A stretch of DNA of 35,209 bases. Origin: Vibrio sp. (GTDB taxonomy: Bacteria > Pseudomonadota > Gammaproteobacteria > Enterobacterales > Vibrionaceae). A program made the translations under genes and the position numbers. The number at the start of each line of letters is the position of its first letter. Within the stretch, counting starts at the first letter, position 1. The DNA is taken from the NCBI GenBank assembly GCA_028131545.1, contig JAOICL010000024.1, positions 1-35,209 of the forward strand. Direction: 5' to 3'. Shown here in pieces: positions 1-9,197 of this stretch. A model generated the notes under the pieces. The model made no database searches, had not been told where the DNA came from, and worked only from the letters and a program-made list of their open reading frames with translations.

Positions 1-168
1 AAGCACAAAAAACTTGCTATAGCTCCCACATTTTCAGCGTATATTTAAGCATAATGCATGATGACACTCTTCTTTTTGGCTATGCCCAATAAACTATTAT
101 TAAAACTTTGTTAGATTACCTTCATCGACAACCATGCCTTTCGGTATTTCACGATTAAATTCAAAGCT

Positions 169-197
169 CTAGGAGGTAATTACATTTCCTAGTTTTT
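169..197 (+). terminator. weak hairpin followed by five T
   Basis: CTAGGA (169-174) pairs with TCCTAG (187-192) across a 12-base loop and is followed directly by five T. It could end a transcript coming from left of the window. The stem has only six pairs, so this is uncertain. A strong Shine-Dalgarno-like AGGAGG lies inside the hairpin but has no start codon at a usable distance. Confidence 0.3.
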
Positions 198-269
198 ACA
201 TAACGCACACCGTTGCTTAAAACTAACATTAAGCCATTGTCGTGCTGTATTTTTATAGAAGGTTATCAA

Positions 270-716
270 ATGAAGTTAAAAATCACAGGTCTCATATTCG
301 GATTACTCCTGAGTCATCTCTCTTATGGACATCAAACAACCTCGAATCATGAAGATAAGGAAACTCCGATCACTGTCGAAGAATTGCTAAAAACAACAAA
401 AAGTTAGGATGGTTCAACTCTACCTGCTTACAATTCTGGTCAGCCAGAAATAACCATTCTTCGTATAAATGTAAAGCCTAATGTCGAATTATCTTGGCAT
501 ACACACCCAGTTATTAACGCTGGTGTATTAGTTAAAGGTGAATTAACCGTAATAACAAAAGAAGGTAAAGAACGAATCATAGTCCCAGGAGAAGCTGTTG
601 CTGAAGTTCTTGGAACGGTACATAAAGGGATAAATAAAGGTAATGAGCCTGTTGAGATTATTGTCTTTTATGCTGGCGTTTCAGGGACACCTTTGACGGT
701 CAATGAAGAAGAGTAG
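270..716 (+). pseudogene. secreted cupin-domain protein interrupted by an in-frame amber codon
   Basis: Reading from ATG 270 gives a signal peptide (MKLKITGLIFGLLLSHLSYG), a short charged linker, and TAG at 405-407. The same frame then continues without another stop to TAG 714-716. The second part reads DGSTLPAYNSGQPEITILRI, then a cupin core with SWHTHP, VLVKGELTV and PGEAVAEV, ending FYAGVSGTPLTVNEEE. In this family the residue before DG is usually Trp, so the stop is best explained as a single TGG to TAG change. The reading frame is otherwise intact, and the metal-binding HTH of the cupin is present. The family is small secreted metal-binding cupins of unknown substrate. It may be a young pseudogene, a sequencing error, or read through by a suppressor tRNA. 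Confidence 0.8.
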
Positions 717-734
717 TCATCGAATAATAAAAGC

Positions 735-772
735 AAAAAACCCGACAACTCTAGGAGTTATCGGGTTTTTTT
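735..772. terminator. bidirectional rho-independent terminator
   Basis: AACCCGA-c-AACTC pairs with GAGTT-a-TCGGGTT (about 739-767) around a three-base loop, with A-runs on the left and T-runs on the right. It can end the cupin transcript on the plus strand and the tRNA-Arg transcript on the minus strand. Confidence 0.85.
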
Positions 773-778
773 AATAAA

Positions 779-855
<77 letters not shown>

Positions 856-870
856 GTCGTTATGTGTTTA

Positions 871-898
871 ATTATAGGAATATGAATAATTAATTCAA
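871..898 (-). promoter_or_regulatory. sigma-70 promoter of tRNA-Arg
   Basis: On the minus strand, TTGAAT (898-893) and a perfect TATAAT (876-871) are separated by 16 bases. The predicted start near 864 leaves a leader of about eight bases before the mature tRNA 5' end at 855, which is typical for a monocistronic tRNA gene. Confidence 0.7.
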
Positions 899-1029
899 TG
901 CTTTTATTCTAAATTTCCTATCAAGTGCTCAAAAGTCCATCATTACGTTGATTTGAAAGTCGATTATTTATAAATAGATACCCATTAGCTTTTTATATTA
1001 AAAGCACTATCGTTAATGCCTTAATAAAA

Positions 1030-1045
1030 AAGCAAACGTTTGCCT
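1030..1045. promoter_or_regulatory. PurR-type operator upstream of folD
   Basis: The perfect 12-bp palindrome GCAAACGTTTGC occupies 1032-1043. The 16-bp site matches the classical PurR consensus ACGCAAACGTTTGCGT at 14 of 16 positions. It lies about 130 bp before the folD start. FolD supplies 10-formyltetrahydrofolate for purine synthesis, so PurR repression would fit. The site is seen; control by PurR is inferred. Confidence 0.75.
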
Positions 1046-1175
1046 ATGGATATTTACCTCTATTTCTGCGAGAATAAGCCCATCCATATCAAACACTATC
1101 GGAAATTTGTTACTTTCGTCCATACTAAAAAGAATAGGTAACAAAAATCTGCATCATAATGCGTTAAGGGACAGG

Positions 1176-2030
1176 ATGACGGCAAAAAAAATTGATGGAA
1201 CCTTGATTTCCAAAACAGTACGCACAGAAGTCAAAGAAAGGGTAAGTACACGCATAGCGAATGATCAAAGAGTACCAGGGTTAGCTGTGGTTTTAGTGGG
1301 TGACGACCCTGCCTCACAAGTGTATGTTGGAAGTAAACGCCGAGCGTGTGATGAAGTCGGATTTTATTCTCGTTCCTATGATTTACCCAACACAACGACT
1401 GAAGAAGAGCTTTTATCTCTCATTGATGCTCTTAACAACGATCAACAGATCGATGGCATTTTAGTTCAACTTCCTTTACCTGAAGGCATAGACTCAACTC
1501 GAGTGTTAGAGCAAATTATTCCAGAAAAAGATGTTGATGGTTTTCATCCCTATAATGTCGGTCGCCTTGCTCAACGTATACCAAAACTTCGTTCATGTAC
1601 CCCGAAAGGTATCATGACATTATTAGACCGCAATGATATTGCCTATAAAGGCATGCATGCTGTCGTTGTCGGTGCATCGAATATCGTTGGGCGACCAATG
1701 ACACTTGAGCTGCTACTAGCTGGCTGCACCACAACCACTTGTCACCGTTTTACTCAAGATCTAGAGAAACACGTCAAACAAGCCGACCTTTTGGTCGTTG
1801 CGGTGGGTAAACCTCATTTTATCCCTGGAAGTTGGGTAAAAGAAGGCGCTGTTGTCATTGATGTTGGAATCAATCGATTAGATTCAGGTCAATTAGTTGG
1901 AGATATCGAATACGATACAGCCAAACACTCAGCGTCTTATATCACCCCGGTTCCTGGTGGTGTTGGCCCAATGACCGTAGCGACATTAATTGAAAATACA
2001 TTACTTGCTTGTGAGCAATACCACTCTTAA
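1176..2030 (+). CDS. folD: FolD, methylenetetrahydrofolate dehydrogenase / methenyltetrahydrofolate cyclohydrolase
   Basis: This cytoplasmic bifunctional enzyme interconverts 5,10-methylene-, 5,10-methenyl- and 10-formyl-tetrahydrofolate with NADP, feeding purine and formyl-Met synthesis. The 284-residue protein has the usual length. Signature stretches include [16 protein letters not shown] and [10 protein letters not shown] with the catalytic Lys, [25 protein letters not shown], the nucleotide-binding GASNIVGRP, and the C-terminal [17 protein letters not shown] 1176 is chosen because the family starts MxAKxIDG and a Shine-Dalgarno-like TAAGGG lies just upstream. An in-frame TTG at 1107 would add 23 residues with no counterpart in the family. 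A PurR-type palindrome upstream suggests purine-dependent repression. The gene is monocistronic and convergent with the yccS-like gene. Confidence 0.97.
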   Translation: MTAKKIDGTLISKTVRTEVKERVSTRIANDQRVPGLAVVLVGDDPASQVYVGSKRRACDEVGFYSRSYDLPNTTTEEELLSLIDALNNDQQIDGILVQLPLPEGIDSTRVLEQIIPEKDVDGFHPYNVGRLAQRIPKLRSCTPKGIMTLLDRNDIAYKGMHAVVVGASNIVGRPMTLELLLAGCTTTTCHRFTQDLEKHVKQADLLVVAVGKPHFIPGSWVKEGAVVIDVGINRLDSGQLVGDIEYDTAKHSASYITPVPGGVGPMTVATLIENTLLACEQYHS

Positions 2031-2054
2031 TTGTCGTATTATCAAACAAAGACT

Positions 2055-2103
2055 GCACAAGCCATTCCCTTAATCGTGGTCACATGGATACCATGGCTTG
2101 TGC
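2055..2103. repeat. 11-bp inverted repeat between convergent genes
   Basis: GCACAAGCCAT (2055-2065) is perfectly inverted as ATGGCTTGTGC (2093-2103), with a 27-base loop. It fills the short space between folD and the yccS-like gene. Neither side has a T-run, so it is not a canonical terminator. It may block 3' exonucleases or act as a weak bidirectional terminator. Confidence 0.6.
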
Positions 2104-2112
2104 TTGACCCCA

Positions 2113-4332
2113 TCACTTCAACCCTTGACATAAAGACTCTATATTCACAAGTTGTGTTATCGCAAAGCTTTCTATACTTTTTTCTGGAATCACCCTTTCA
2201 CTATTAAGCAAAGTGACATCTAACGACTCACTCTTCTTACCGCTTGTTGATTGGCTTGTCTCATTAGATTGATCATTATCAAAATTAACCCGATCAGATA
2301 ATTGTTCAAGGCAATTCATTACGACCTCATCTAATTGAACAAATCCTTCTTTTAGATCAGATTCATATTGTAAGGACGATGTGGGTCTTTGAGCGCCAAG
2401 CGAAGATAAAATATTAAGAATTTGATGACATAAATACACTCGTTTTTCGGCTTCGGTAATCACATGTTGGAAACGTTTGGGTTCTTGCCTCATCATGAGT
2501 AAAGCCGATGCCAGATCAGTACAGGCTAAATGTGCAGCCCTTCTTGCCTTTCGGAATGCCAATGTATCGCGTTTCCCTTTGGTATACTGATCTTCTAAGG
2601 AGGATAAATATCTTTGGTAAGTATCAAGGCAATGGATCACCTTCAAATGAAAAGTCCGATGTTGCCAATCAGGGAAAACAAATAATTGTAGCGCTAATGC
2701 AATACAACATCCTAATATCGTGTCCAATATTCTCGGCAAAAATATTGATTGTTCTGGACTTTGTTGATGAAAGAGAAAGATGACGAATGTCGTCATAAAA
2801 AACGTTGCTACTCCATATCTTTCATTCTTGAAGTGAAAAAATAAGGTACCCGAAATAATGATCACCAGCATTTGAGCTTGAACTGTTGGTAATAAGCTCA
2901 ATAATGGCGTCGCGATCATGACCCCTAAAACCGTGCCTGTTAATCGAGTATAAATTCGCATTCTGGTCGAAGAGTAATTTGGCTGGCAGACAAATAATAT
3001 GGTCATCAACACCCAATACCCTTGTTCTAATTCGAAGAACTTCACTAAGGTATAAGCAAAAGCTAATGCTAACGATAATCGAATACCATGACGAAAAGAC
3101 CGTGTATTAACATTAAATTGTGCTTTAAATTGCTCCCAAAAGGCACCCATGTTATTAGGTAATGCATCATACAAATCGCGGTCGTTCTGATGACCCGGCT
3201 CTTTTTTACACGCTCGCTCTATCAAATCCGATATGGATTTGAAATTATTGAACAGCATATGTAATGGCGTTTCACAATGACTCTTTGGCCCGTTAATACT
3301 TCCATTCTTTTCCGGTTCACTATTCGTGTAACCATGATAATCTAAAGAAAATTCCAACTCTTGCATTAGTATTTCGATACGATGATTTGATAACGGGGTT
3401 TTATGATGATGTGTTCGCGTGGCTAGCATCTGACAAGATTGAGAAAAACCGTCGATAGCATTTTGTATTCGATATAAAAGATCAGATTGCCCTAAATAAG
3501 AATGTAATGTTTGATGATCACAATGGCTTGATGTTAATCGTTCATGCAGCTCTTGAGCGATAAAATATTGGGACAATAAGTCGTCGGCGACGGGATCCAA
3601 GTGCTGACGATGTTGATTGGTGAGCAATTGTCGACATAATTCTAATTGCGTCACTAATTTTGCATTAATGTTCGCTTCTTCCAATCGTACCTTTCTCAAG
3701 TTAATCGACCGACTTGGTTGAAACATACTTGATTTAACCGTCGCCAATTCAGATAAATGAAGAAACGCTTTAGAGATCGCAGCGGTAGATTGGCGGTGTG
3801 GCCAACAATAACTCAATGCTAATGAAAGTAAAAAGTACCCCCCTGCACCTAAAACCAGCAACACTGGGATTGTCCAGGTCGTTGTGACATCAATCAGTTC
3901 ACTTGATGATTCCAATGTCAACATGGTGTAGATGGCGATTAAAAGAGAGCTAAAAGAAATGGAAGTATACTTTTCTCCAATTGCCCCTAACATCGTGATC
4001 AGAAATGTTGATGTCATTAATCCGATTACGAATAAATACGGATGATTGAATAATACAACAACCGAAAGGCTAGTACAGGCAAAACAGAGTAGAGTCACTA
4101 TAACCGTACGAATTTTTCTTTGTATATGCTCATCGTAATCAGCCAAAATAGCCGCGATAACACCTAATATCAACGTAACGGTGGAAATAGCATGATCCGT
4201 TATATATCCCCCAAATACCACAAAGGCAAAAGCCATAAAAATCACGACACCTGAGATATTCAAAGGAGTGAACAATGAGTTCTGTGTATTTTTCAAGACG
4301 TAATCGACTATCTCTTCCCTACGCTTCAACAT
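2113..4332 (-). CDS. yccS: YccS-like FUSC-family inner membrane protein
   Basis: This 739-residue protein has the YccS/YhfK layout. An N-terminal block of about six membrane helices (residues about 25-175, beginning NISGVVIFMAFAFVVFGGYI) is followed by a long soluble region rich in His and charged residues (about 180-395). A second helical block (about 410-540) contains the conserved SLALAFAYTLVKF and GYWVLMTILFVCQPNYSSTR, and a charged cytoplasmic tail follows. The family is related to aromatic acid exporters such as AaeB, but the substrate of YccS is not established. The start at 4332 gives MLKRREEIVDYV, and a GGAG lies somewhat far upstream. The gene is convergent with folD and divergent from the esterase gene. 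I am confident of the family but not of a transport role. Confidence 0.88.
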   Translation of the reverse strand: MLKRREEIVDYVLKNTQNSLFTPLNISGVVIFMAFAFVVFGGYITDHAISTVTLILGVIAAILADYDEHIQRKIRTVIVTLLCFACTSLSVVVLFNHPYLFVIGLMTSTFLITMLGAIGEKYTSISFSSLLIAIYTMLTLESSSELIDVTTTWTIPVLLVLGAGGYFLLSLALSYCWPHRQSTAAISKAFLHLSELATVKSSMFQPSRSINLRKVRLEEANINAKLVTQLELCRQLLTNQHRQHLDPVADDLLSQYFIAQELHERLTSSHCDHQTLHSYLGQSDLLYRIQNAIDGFSQSCQMLATRTHHHKTPLSNHRIEILMQELEFSLDYHGYTNSEPEKNGSINGPKSHCETPLHMLFNNFKSISDLIERACKKEPGHQNDRDLYDALPNNMGAFWEQFKAQFNVNTRSFRHGIRLSLALAFAYTLVKFFELEQGYWVLMTILFVCQPNYSSTRMRIYTRLTGTVLGVMIATPLLSLLPTVQAQMLVIIISGTLFFHFKNERYGVATFFMTTFVIFLFHQQSPEQSIFLPRILDTILGCCIALALQLFVFPDWQHRTFHLKVIHCLDTYQRYLSSLEDQYTKGKRDTLAFRKARRAAHLACTDLASALLMMRQEPKRFQHVITEAEKRVYLCHQILNILSSLGAQRPTSSLQYESDLKEGFVQLDEVVMNCLEQLSDRVNFDNDQSNETSQSTSGKKSESLDVTLLNSERVIPEKSIESFAITQLVNIESLCQGLK

Positions 4333-4531
4333 TAAATTAACGTCTCCTACTACTAATTTGTAAAATATATTTTAATAGATTAATTATGGTTATGTGAGCG
4401 GTATCGTCAAATAATACGAATATTATCTATATTGAAATTTATCCTTAGAAAACATGTTCTTTTAATTAGACTGTTACCTGTTTAACTTATTTTTAGTTAT
4501 ACCCACCAAAATAATTAGCAAGGAAGATAAT

Positions 4532-5578
4532 ATGTTAATGAATACCAAACTAAAAGCCGCCACCCTTCTTATTAGTTCAGCTCTGACCGCTTACTCCGTT
4601 CAGGCAAGTAGTTATTCTGATGTGATTGTTTTTGGTGATAGCTTATCTGATGTGGGGAACTTACATGCTTTAGATTTTGCAGGTGGTCCCGCTGAAGGAC
4701 AAACTTATGGAGCAAGATTCTCGAATGGGCCTGTTTTAGTCGAATATATTGCCAGTTCGATTAAAGGTATCGATGTCACCGCCAACCCACTTTCCCCTTC
4801 TCTGCATTTAACGGGGAATAATGTCGGTACTAACTATGCCGTTGCTGGTGCAAAATCATTAGATGAGGATGGCGATCCAACTACCTTTGATACAAATCTT
4901 CCAACACAAATTAATGCTTACCTTGCTGCTAATAATTTTTCATCAGACAGCAATGCATTATATTTAATGACCATTGGTGGCAATGATATTAGAGCCGCGC
5001 GCGATATTATTGCTTATAACATCAACCAAACAACGACCAGTGAAACACCTCGCTTGGATGCTTACGACTTTATCTATCAAGCGGCGGAAGGAACGGTAAC
5101 GGAAATCGCAAAACTGGCTGCCACAGGTGCACAGGATATCATCTTAATTAATGCTCCAGATATCGGTGCGATACCTGAAACGCCGTTAATTCAAAGCCAG
5201 GTTATCGCGGGCAGTTCCGGTTTCATCGAAAAGTTACAAGCAAAATATTTAAATTACTCGACTTCTAATTTAACCAATACCTATAATGCTCTTACTAAAA
5301 TTGGACTCGCGAAACTGACACGAGAGTTAAACTCTCAAGGGTTAGAGCCAAACATTCAAGTTTTTGACTTTAATGGTATCTTCCAAAGCATTATTAAGTC
5401 ACCGTCAACCTATGACTTCACTAATGTGAGTGAAGCGTGTAACTACATTTTCAGTGCACAAGAGATTAAGCCCGAGTGCTTTATAAGCACTGATTACTTA
5501 TTCTTTGATGAAGTACACCCAACCACAAAAGGGCATAGCATTGCCGCTGCTGCTTTAATCCAGGATCTACAGCTCTAA
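4532..5578 (+). CDS. secreted SGNH/GDSL-family lipase or esterase
   Basis: The 348-residue protein starts with a Sec signal peptide (residues 1-25, cut near VQA-SSY). The SGNH hydrolase blocks are present: block I FGDSLSDVGN with nucleophile Ser37, a middle GTNYAVAGAKS, block III GGND with Asn151, and block V DEVHPTTKGH with Asp326 and His329. This is the COG3240 phospholipase/lecithinase type, as found in Vibrio extracellular lipases and in the passenger part of EstA autotransporters. No beta-barrel follows, so the enzyme is probably released by type II secretion or stays periplasmic. The start is supported by AGGAAG five bases upstream, and a second ATG lies two codons on. Two cysteines near the C-terminus (EACNYIF, KPECFIS) could form a disulfide. 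The gene is monocistronic with its own terminator. The substrate cannot be told from sequence. Confidence 0.88.
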   Translation: MLMNTKLKAATLLISSALTAYSVQASSYSDVIVFGDSLSDVGNLHALDFAGGPAEGQTYGARFSNGPVLVEYIASSIKGIDVTANPLSPSLHLTGNNVGTNYAVAGAKSLDEDGDPTTFDTNLPTQINAYLAANNFSSDSNALYLMTIGGNDIRAARDIIAYNINQTTTSETPRLDAYDFIYQAAEGTVTEIAKLAATGAQDIILINAPDIGAIPETPLIQSQVIAGSSGFIEKLQAKYLNYSTSNLTNTYNALTKIGLAKLTRELNSQGLEPNIQVFDFNGIFQSIIKSPSTYDFTNVSEACNYIFSAQEIKPECFISTDYLFFDEVHPTTKGHSIAAAALIQDLQL

Positions 5579-5631
5579 TACTGGATTTTGTACAATAATT
5601 CGCTTGAGTGAATTTCAATTAAGCACGTAAT

Positions 5632-5659
5632 AAAAAGGGTCTCATTTGAGACCCTTTTT
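5632..5659. terminator. bidirectional rho-independent terminator
   Basis: AAAAAGGGTCTC (5632-5643) and GAGACCCTTTTT (5648-5659) form a perfect 12-pair stem with loop ATTT. The A and T runs make it work in both directions, for the esterase gene on the plus strand and the lytic transglycosylase gene on the minus strand. Confidence 0.92.
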
Positions 5660-5712
5660 GCGTTCAATCAATGTGGTTTATCACCATGATTAAATCAATA
5701 GCGAAACAACCA

Positions 5713-6720
5713 CTATCGGCCAGTAATGCGATCCGCTAAATGACTCACCGCGAGAGCAAAATAATAAGAACGATTCCATCTCATAATGACATTGTAATTA
5801 TTATAAACAAGGTAAGCGCGCCCTGCTTTATCATCCGGTAAGATAAGCCATGCATCGATGTCATCGGCTAATTTAGGTAATGGCTGACCATTTAATTTAG
5901 TGACACCCAATGCAGCCCACTCTTGTAGCTTTTTCGCTTTCTCTTTATCTCGACCTTGCAATGATTCATCGAGACTCTGAGGGATAGTCACCTGACGTCC
6001 CCAAGTAAATTCATCATCCCAGCCAACATCACTTAAATATTTGGCCGTTGAAGCAAAAACATCAGCCTTAGTTTGCCAGATGTCTTTTTTGCCATCGTTA
6101 TTACCATCCGCTGCATACGCTAAAAAGGAAGTAGGCATAAACTGACTTTGCCCCATAGCCCCAGCCCAAGACCCTTTAAAATCCGATAATGGGATATGCC
6201 CTTCATCTAAGATCTTCAACGCCGCCATGAGCTCTGTTTTAAAGAATGCTTCTCTGCGTCCTTCATAGGCCATAGTGGTAAGCGCATTGATGACTTTATA
6301 ACGACCAGTAAACGTACCAAAGTTACTCTCAACACCCCAAAGGGCTACGATAAAACGCGGCTGTACACCGTATTCATCACCGATACGTTTTAAATCCGTG
6401 TAATGTTTACGATATAGCGATTGGGCTTGCTTCACTTTCCAATCAGGCACCGCTTTAGGAATGTATTCGTCTAGGGTAAGTTTTTTTTCTGGTTGGCTAC
6501 GATCGGCTTTCACCGCTCTCGGCTTATAAGTAACCCCATCAAAAGCGGATTCAATAAGAGGCGTCGGTATTCCCTGAGCTTTTGCTTCTTGTTTTAGCTC
6601 GACAACATAATCCGTAAAACTTGGTTTAGTATCTTCAGCAAAAGAAGATAAGGATACAGTTAATAACGACAGCCCAAACAATGCTTTTGGTAATCGGGTG
6701 ATAATACGTTCCTTGTACAT
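5713..6720 (-). CDS. MltB-type lytic murein transglycosylase (GH103), soluble form
   Basis: The enzyme cleaves the MurNAc-GlcNAc bond of peptidoglycan to give 1,6-anhydro ends in the periplasm. The 335-residue protein has a signal peptide (residues about 1-28, cut after SSFA). It carries the GH103 core IVALWGVESNFG with catalytic Glu131, then GSWAGAMGQSQFMPTSF, DGNNDGKKDIW and the C-terminal YNVIMRWNRSYYFALAV. There is no lipobox cysteine, unlike E. coli MltB, so it matches the soluble MltB_2 subfamily. It lies 38 bases downstream of ycgL on the same strand and is probably co-transcribed with it. The order transglycosylase-ycgL-(divergent) minCDE is also seen in Vibrio chromosomes, as I recall. 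Confidence 0.93.
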   Translation of the reverse strand: MYKERIITRLPKALFGLSLLTVSLSSFAEDTKPSFTDYVVELKQEAKAQGIPTPLIESAFDGVTYKPRAVKADRSQPEKKLTLDEYIPKAVPDWKVKQAQSLYRKHYTDLKRIGDEYGVQPRFIVALWGVESNFGTFTGRYKVINALTTMAYEGRREAFFKTELMAALKILDEGHIPLSDFKGSWAGAMGQSQFMPTSFLAYAADGNNDGKKDIWQTKADVFASTAKYLSDVGWDDEFTWGRQVTIPQSLDESLQGRDKEKAKKLQEWAALGVTKLNGQPLPKLADDIDAWLILPDDKAGRAYLVYNNYNVIMRWNRSYYFALAVSHLADRITGR

Positions 6721-6758
6721 AATAATATCCTTATTCTGAATAATGTAAGGTGAAGTGA

Positions 6759-7070
6759 TTAAGCGTTTTTATCTGAACGATCCTGTTCATCTGCTGCTCT
6801 CCACTTTGCTTTTTGTTCTTTATGTTCATCAAGCAAATTTTTTGGTGGCGGTGGCAACTGTAAAAAGAATCCATCTTTCTCTAATGACTCTCTGACCTTA
6901 TCTGCGTCAACTTGTGCCAACTCTCTTCCCGCAATTTTGATCGTCATCACAAGTATAGGCTTACCAAACATTGTCATCAATGCATCGGGTACCATTGAAA
7001 AATCATCTCTTTTATTCACGTAGAGGTAAGCGCCCTCTTTTTTAGCACTTCGGTAAATCGTACAAAGCAT
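6759..7070 (-). CDS. ycgL: YcgL domain protein
   Basis: This 103-residue cytoplasmic protein matches the YcgL family (PF05166) over its full length. It has the start MLCTIYRSAKKEGAYLYV, the middle VPDALMTMFGKPILVMT and the FFLQLPPPPKNLL stretch, followed by a charged tail. The biochemical role is unknown. The gene is typically next to minC. It is divergent from minC across about 200 bases and is followed at 38 bases by the lytic transglycosylase gene, which links it by position to cell-wall and division genes. Confidence 0.93.
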   Translation of the reverse strand: MLCTIYRSAKKEGAYLYVNKRDDFSMVPDALMTMFGKPILVMTIKIAGRELAQVDADKVRESLEKDGFFLQLPPPPKNLLDEHKEQKAKWRAADEQDRSDKNA

Positions 7071-7273
7071 AATTAAAGCCTACATATAAAACATACATAA
7101 CAAAATACCCAATTATTAAAAAGTAATTGTGTATCTTGCTCAAGAAAACAACATAAAGTCAGCATAAACCTTGCTGAGCTAGGTAATCAAATATAACATG
7201 ATTTATATGTGTCGTAACCTACTCTACACATTAAGCGTGTACTTACTTAAAATAGGATTTTTGAGAATAATAA

Positions 7274-8023
7274 ATGGATAACACACCAGATTTAAAAGGC
7301 AGCAGTTTTACGCTCTCTGTATTGCACCTTCCTTGCAATAACATCGATAATGCCGAGCAATTTTTACTCGATAAAGTGTCACAGGCTCCCAGTTTTTTTC
7401 AATCCGCTCCTGTTGTCATTAATGTTGAGAAAGTCGTTGGTGACATCCCATTTCCGAAACTAAAAGCCATCATTAATAAAGCAGGTATGATTCCTGTTGG
7501 TGTATCAGGACTGACTTGTAAATCTAAGCAGTCGAAAGCGCTTGATGCGGGTTTCGCCATTATGTCAGCAGCAAAGGTGACCTCTTCACCCGCAGCCAAA
7601 AAAGACCACGCTATTGTTGAAGATAACGTAACGATTGACACAAAAGAAAACCAAGACGAAGTCAGTGTTGCGCCAGCAAAGTCACATTACCAACCCACTC
7701 AAATTATTCGAACACCGGTACGTTCTGGCCAACAAATATACGCAAAGGATCGCGACCTAATCGTGCTTAATCACGTGAGTGCTGGCGCCGAAGTCATCGC
7801 CGATGGTTCCATTCATATATATGGAACGTTAAGAGGACGAGCCATCGCTGGCGCTTCAGGTGAAACGGATGCCACTATTATTTGTCATGATATGCAAGCT
7901 GAGTTAGTATCCATTGCAGGGCACTATTGGCTCAGTGATCAAATTAGCTCCGAGCAATGGAAGCAGAAAACATTAGTATCCTATCAAGAAGATACTTTAC
8001 GCATTGATATTTTAAATTTTTAA
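7274..8023 (+). CDS. minC: MinC, septum-site determining inhibitor of FtsZ
   Basis: MinC blocks FtsZ ring assembly away from midcell and is brought to the membrane by MinD. The N-terminal domain (about 1-105) contains [11 protein letters not shown] and [15 protein letters not shown] long acidic, low-complexity linker spans about 106-145. The C-terminal beta-helical MinC domain (about 146-249) carries [36 protein letters not shown] and the ending [10 protein letters not shown]. At 249 residues it is longer than E. coli MinC (231), and the extra length appears to be in the linker. It is first in the minCDE operon, with minD 14 bases downstream. The ribosome binding site is weak (AGGATTTTTGAG, then ATG). 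Confidence 0.96.
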   Translation: MDNTPDLKGSSFTLSVLHLPCNNIDNAEQFLLDKVSQAPSFFQSAPVVINVEKVVGDIPFPKLKAIINKAGMIPVGVSGLTCKSKQSKALDAGFAIMSAAKVTSSPAAKKDHAIVEDNVTIDTKENQDEVSVAPAKSHYQPTQIIRTPVRSGQQIYAKDRDLIVLNHVSAGAEVIADGSIHIYGTLRGRAIAGASGETDATIICHDMQAELVSIAGHYWLSDQISSEQWKQKTLVSYQEDTLRIDILNF

Positions 8024-8037
8024 GGGAATAAAACAGA

Positions 8038-8850
8038 ATGTCTCGCATTATTGTGGTTACATCAGGTAAAGGCGGTGTTGGTAAAACAACATCAAGTGCT
8101 GCTATTTCATCTGGTTTAGCACTAAAAGGCAAAAAAACCGTTGTTATCGATTTTGATATCGGCCTTCGTAATCTAGATCTTATTATGGGATGTGAACGAC
8201 GTGTCGTTTACGATTTCGTTAATGTGATCAATGGCGAAGCAACCTTAAATCAAGCGTTAATCAAAGATAAGCGCAACGAAAATCTTTTCATTTTACCGGC
8301 ATCACAAACACGTGATAAAGATGCACTGACTCATGAAGGTGTTAAAAAAACACTGGATGAACTAAAAGAGATGGGATTTGATTTTATTATCTGTGACTCA
8401 CCAGCAGGAATAGAACAAGGCGCATTGATGGCTCTGCACTTTGCAGACGAAGCGATCATCACGACCAACCCAGAAGTGTCTTCAGTAAGAGATTCAGACC
8501 GTATCCTTGGTATCTTAGATTCAAAGTCTCGCCGTGCGATTGAAGGGCTTGAATCCGTGAAGCAACACCTACTATTAACTCGTTATAACCCTGCACGTGT
8601 TACTCAGGGTGAAATGCTAAGTGTTGAAGACGTAGAAGAAATCCTACACATTCCACTTGTTGGTGTTATTCCTGAGAGTCCATCAGTACTGCATGCATCA
8701 AACAAAGGTGTCCCAGTCATTTTTGATGATGTGTCTGATGCAGGTCAAGCATACCAAGATACCGTTGCACGATTACTAGGAGAGAAACTCGAATTTCGAT
8801 TCCTTATTGAGAAGAAGAAAGGCATCTTTGAACGCTTATTTGGAGGCTAA
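8038..8850 (+). CDS. minD: MinD, septum-site determining ATPase
   Basis: MinD is a ParA/MinD-family ATPase. It dimerises on the inner membrane with ATP, recruits MinC, and is released by MinE. The 270 residues match the family exactly. The deviant Walker A motif GKGGVGKTT is at residues 10-18, then [17 protein letters not shown], switch [16 protein letters not shown], and the C-terminal amphipathic membrane-targeting helix [13 protein letters not shown]. All residues expected for ATPase activity are visible. It sits between minC and minE and is separated from minE by two bases. Confidence 0.98.
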   Translation: MSRIIVVTSGKGGVGKTTSSAAISSGLALKGKKTVVIDFDIGLRNLDLIMGCERRVVYDFVNVINGEATLNQALIKDKRNENLFILPASQTRDKDALTHEGVKKTLDELKEMGFDFIICDSPAGIEQGALMALHFADEAIITTNPEVSSVRDSDRILGILDSKSRRAIEGLESVKQHLLLTRYNPARVTQGEMLSVEDVEEILHIPLVGVIPESPSVLHASNKGVPVIFDDVSDAGQAYQDTVARLLGEKLEFRFLIEKKKGIFERLFGG

Positions 8851-8852
8851 TC

Positions 8853-9119
8853 ATGTCATTACTTGAATTTTTTAGACCAAAAAAAACAACCTCTGCTAAT
8901 GTAGCGAAAGAGCGCTTACAAATTATCGTTGCAGAGCGACGCAGTAAACTGGATCCATCACCGTCTTACCTTCCTTTAATGAAGGAAGATATCATGAAAG
9001 TGATTGCCAAGTATATTGAAGTTGACCCATCGATGGTGGACTTAAGTTTTGCTCATAAAGATGACGATATTTCTGTACTGGAATTAAATGTAACGCTACC
9101 TGAAGAAGAACGCGTATAA
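8853..9119 (+). CDS. minE: MinE, division topological specificity factor
   Basis: MinE drives pole-to-pole oscillation of MinCD by stimulating the MinD ATPase. The 88-residue protein has the N-terminal membrane-binding [11 protein letters not shown], the MinD-binding helix [14 protein letters not shown], and the topological domain with [20 protein letters not shown]. It starts two bases after minD, with GGAGG of the minD tail as its ribosome binding site. It is last in the minCDE operon and is followed by a strong terminator. Confidence 0.97.
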   Translation: MSLLEFFRPKKTTSANVAKERLQIIVAERRSKLDPSPSYLPLMKEDIMKVIAKYIEVDPSMVDLSFAHKDDDISVLELNVTLPEEERV

Positions 9120-9143
9120 CCTACATTAAGTTCAACAAATCAT

Positions 9144-9178
9144 AAAAAAACCCAAGCTAACATAGCTTGGGTTTTTTT
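9144..9178. terminator. bidirectional rho-independent terminator
   Basis: CCCAAGCTA (9151-9159) pairs with TAGCTTGGG (9163-9171) around loop ACA, with seven A on the left and seven T on the right. It ends minCDE on the plus strand and the YgdI-type lipoprotein gene on the minus strand. Confidence 0.93.
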
Positions 9179-9197
9179 ATTTAAAATTCAAGTTGAA

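Noticed and set aside
171..180. AGGAGGTAAT, a near-perfect Shine-Dalgarno sequence upstream of the cupin pseudogene
   Set aside because: No ATG, GTG or TTG at a usable distance; the sequence is part of a small hairpin.
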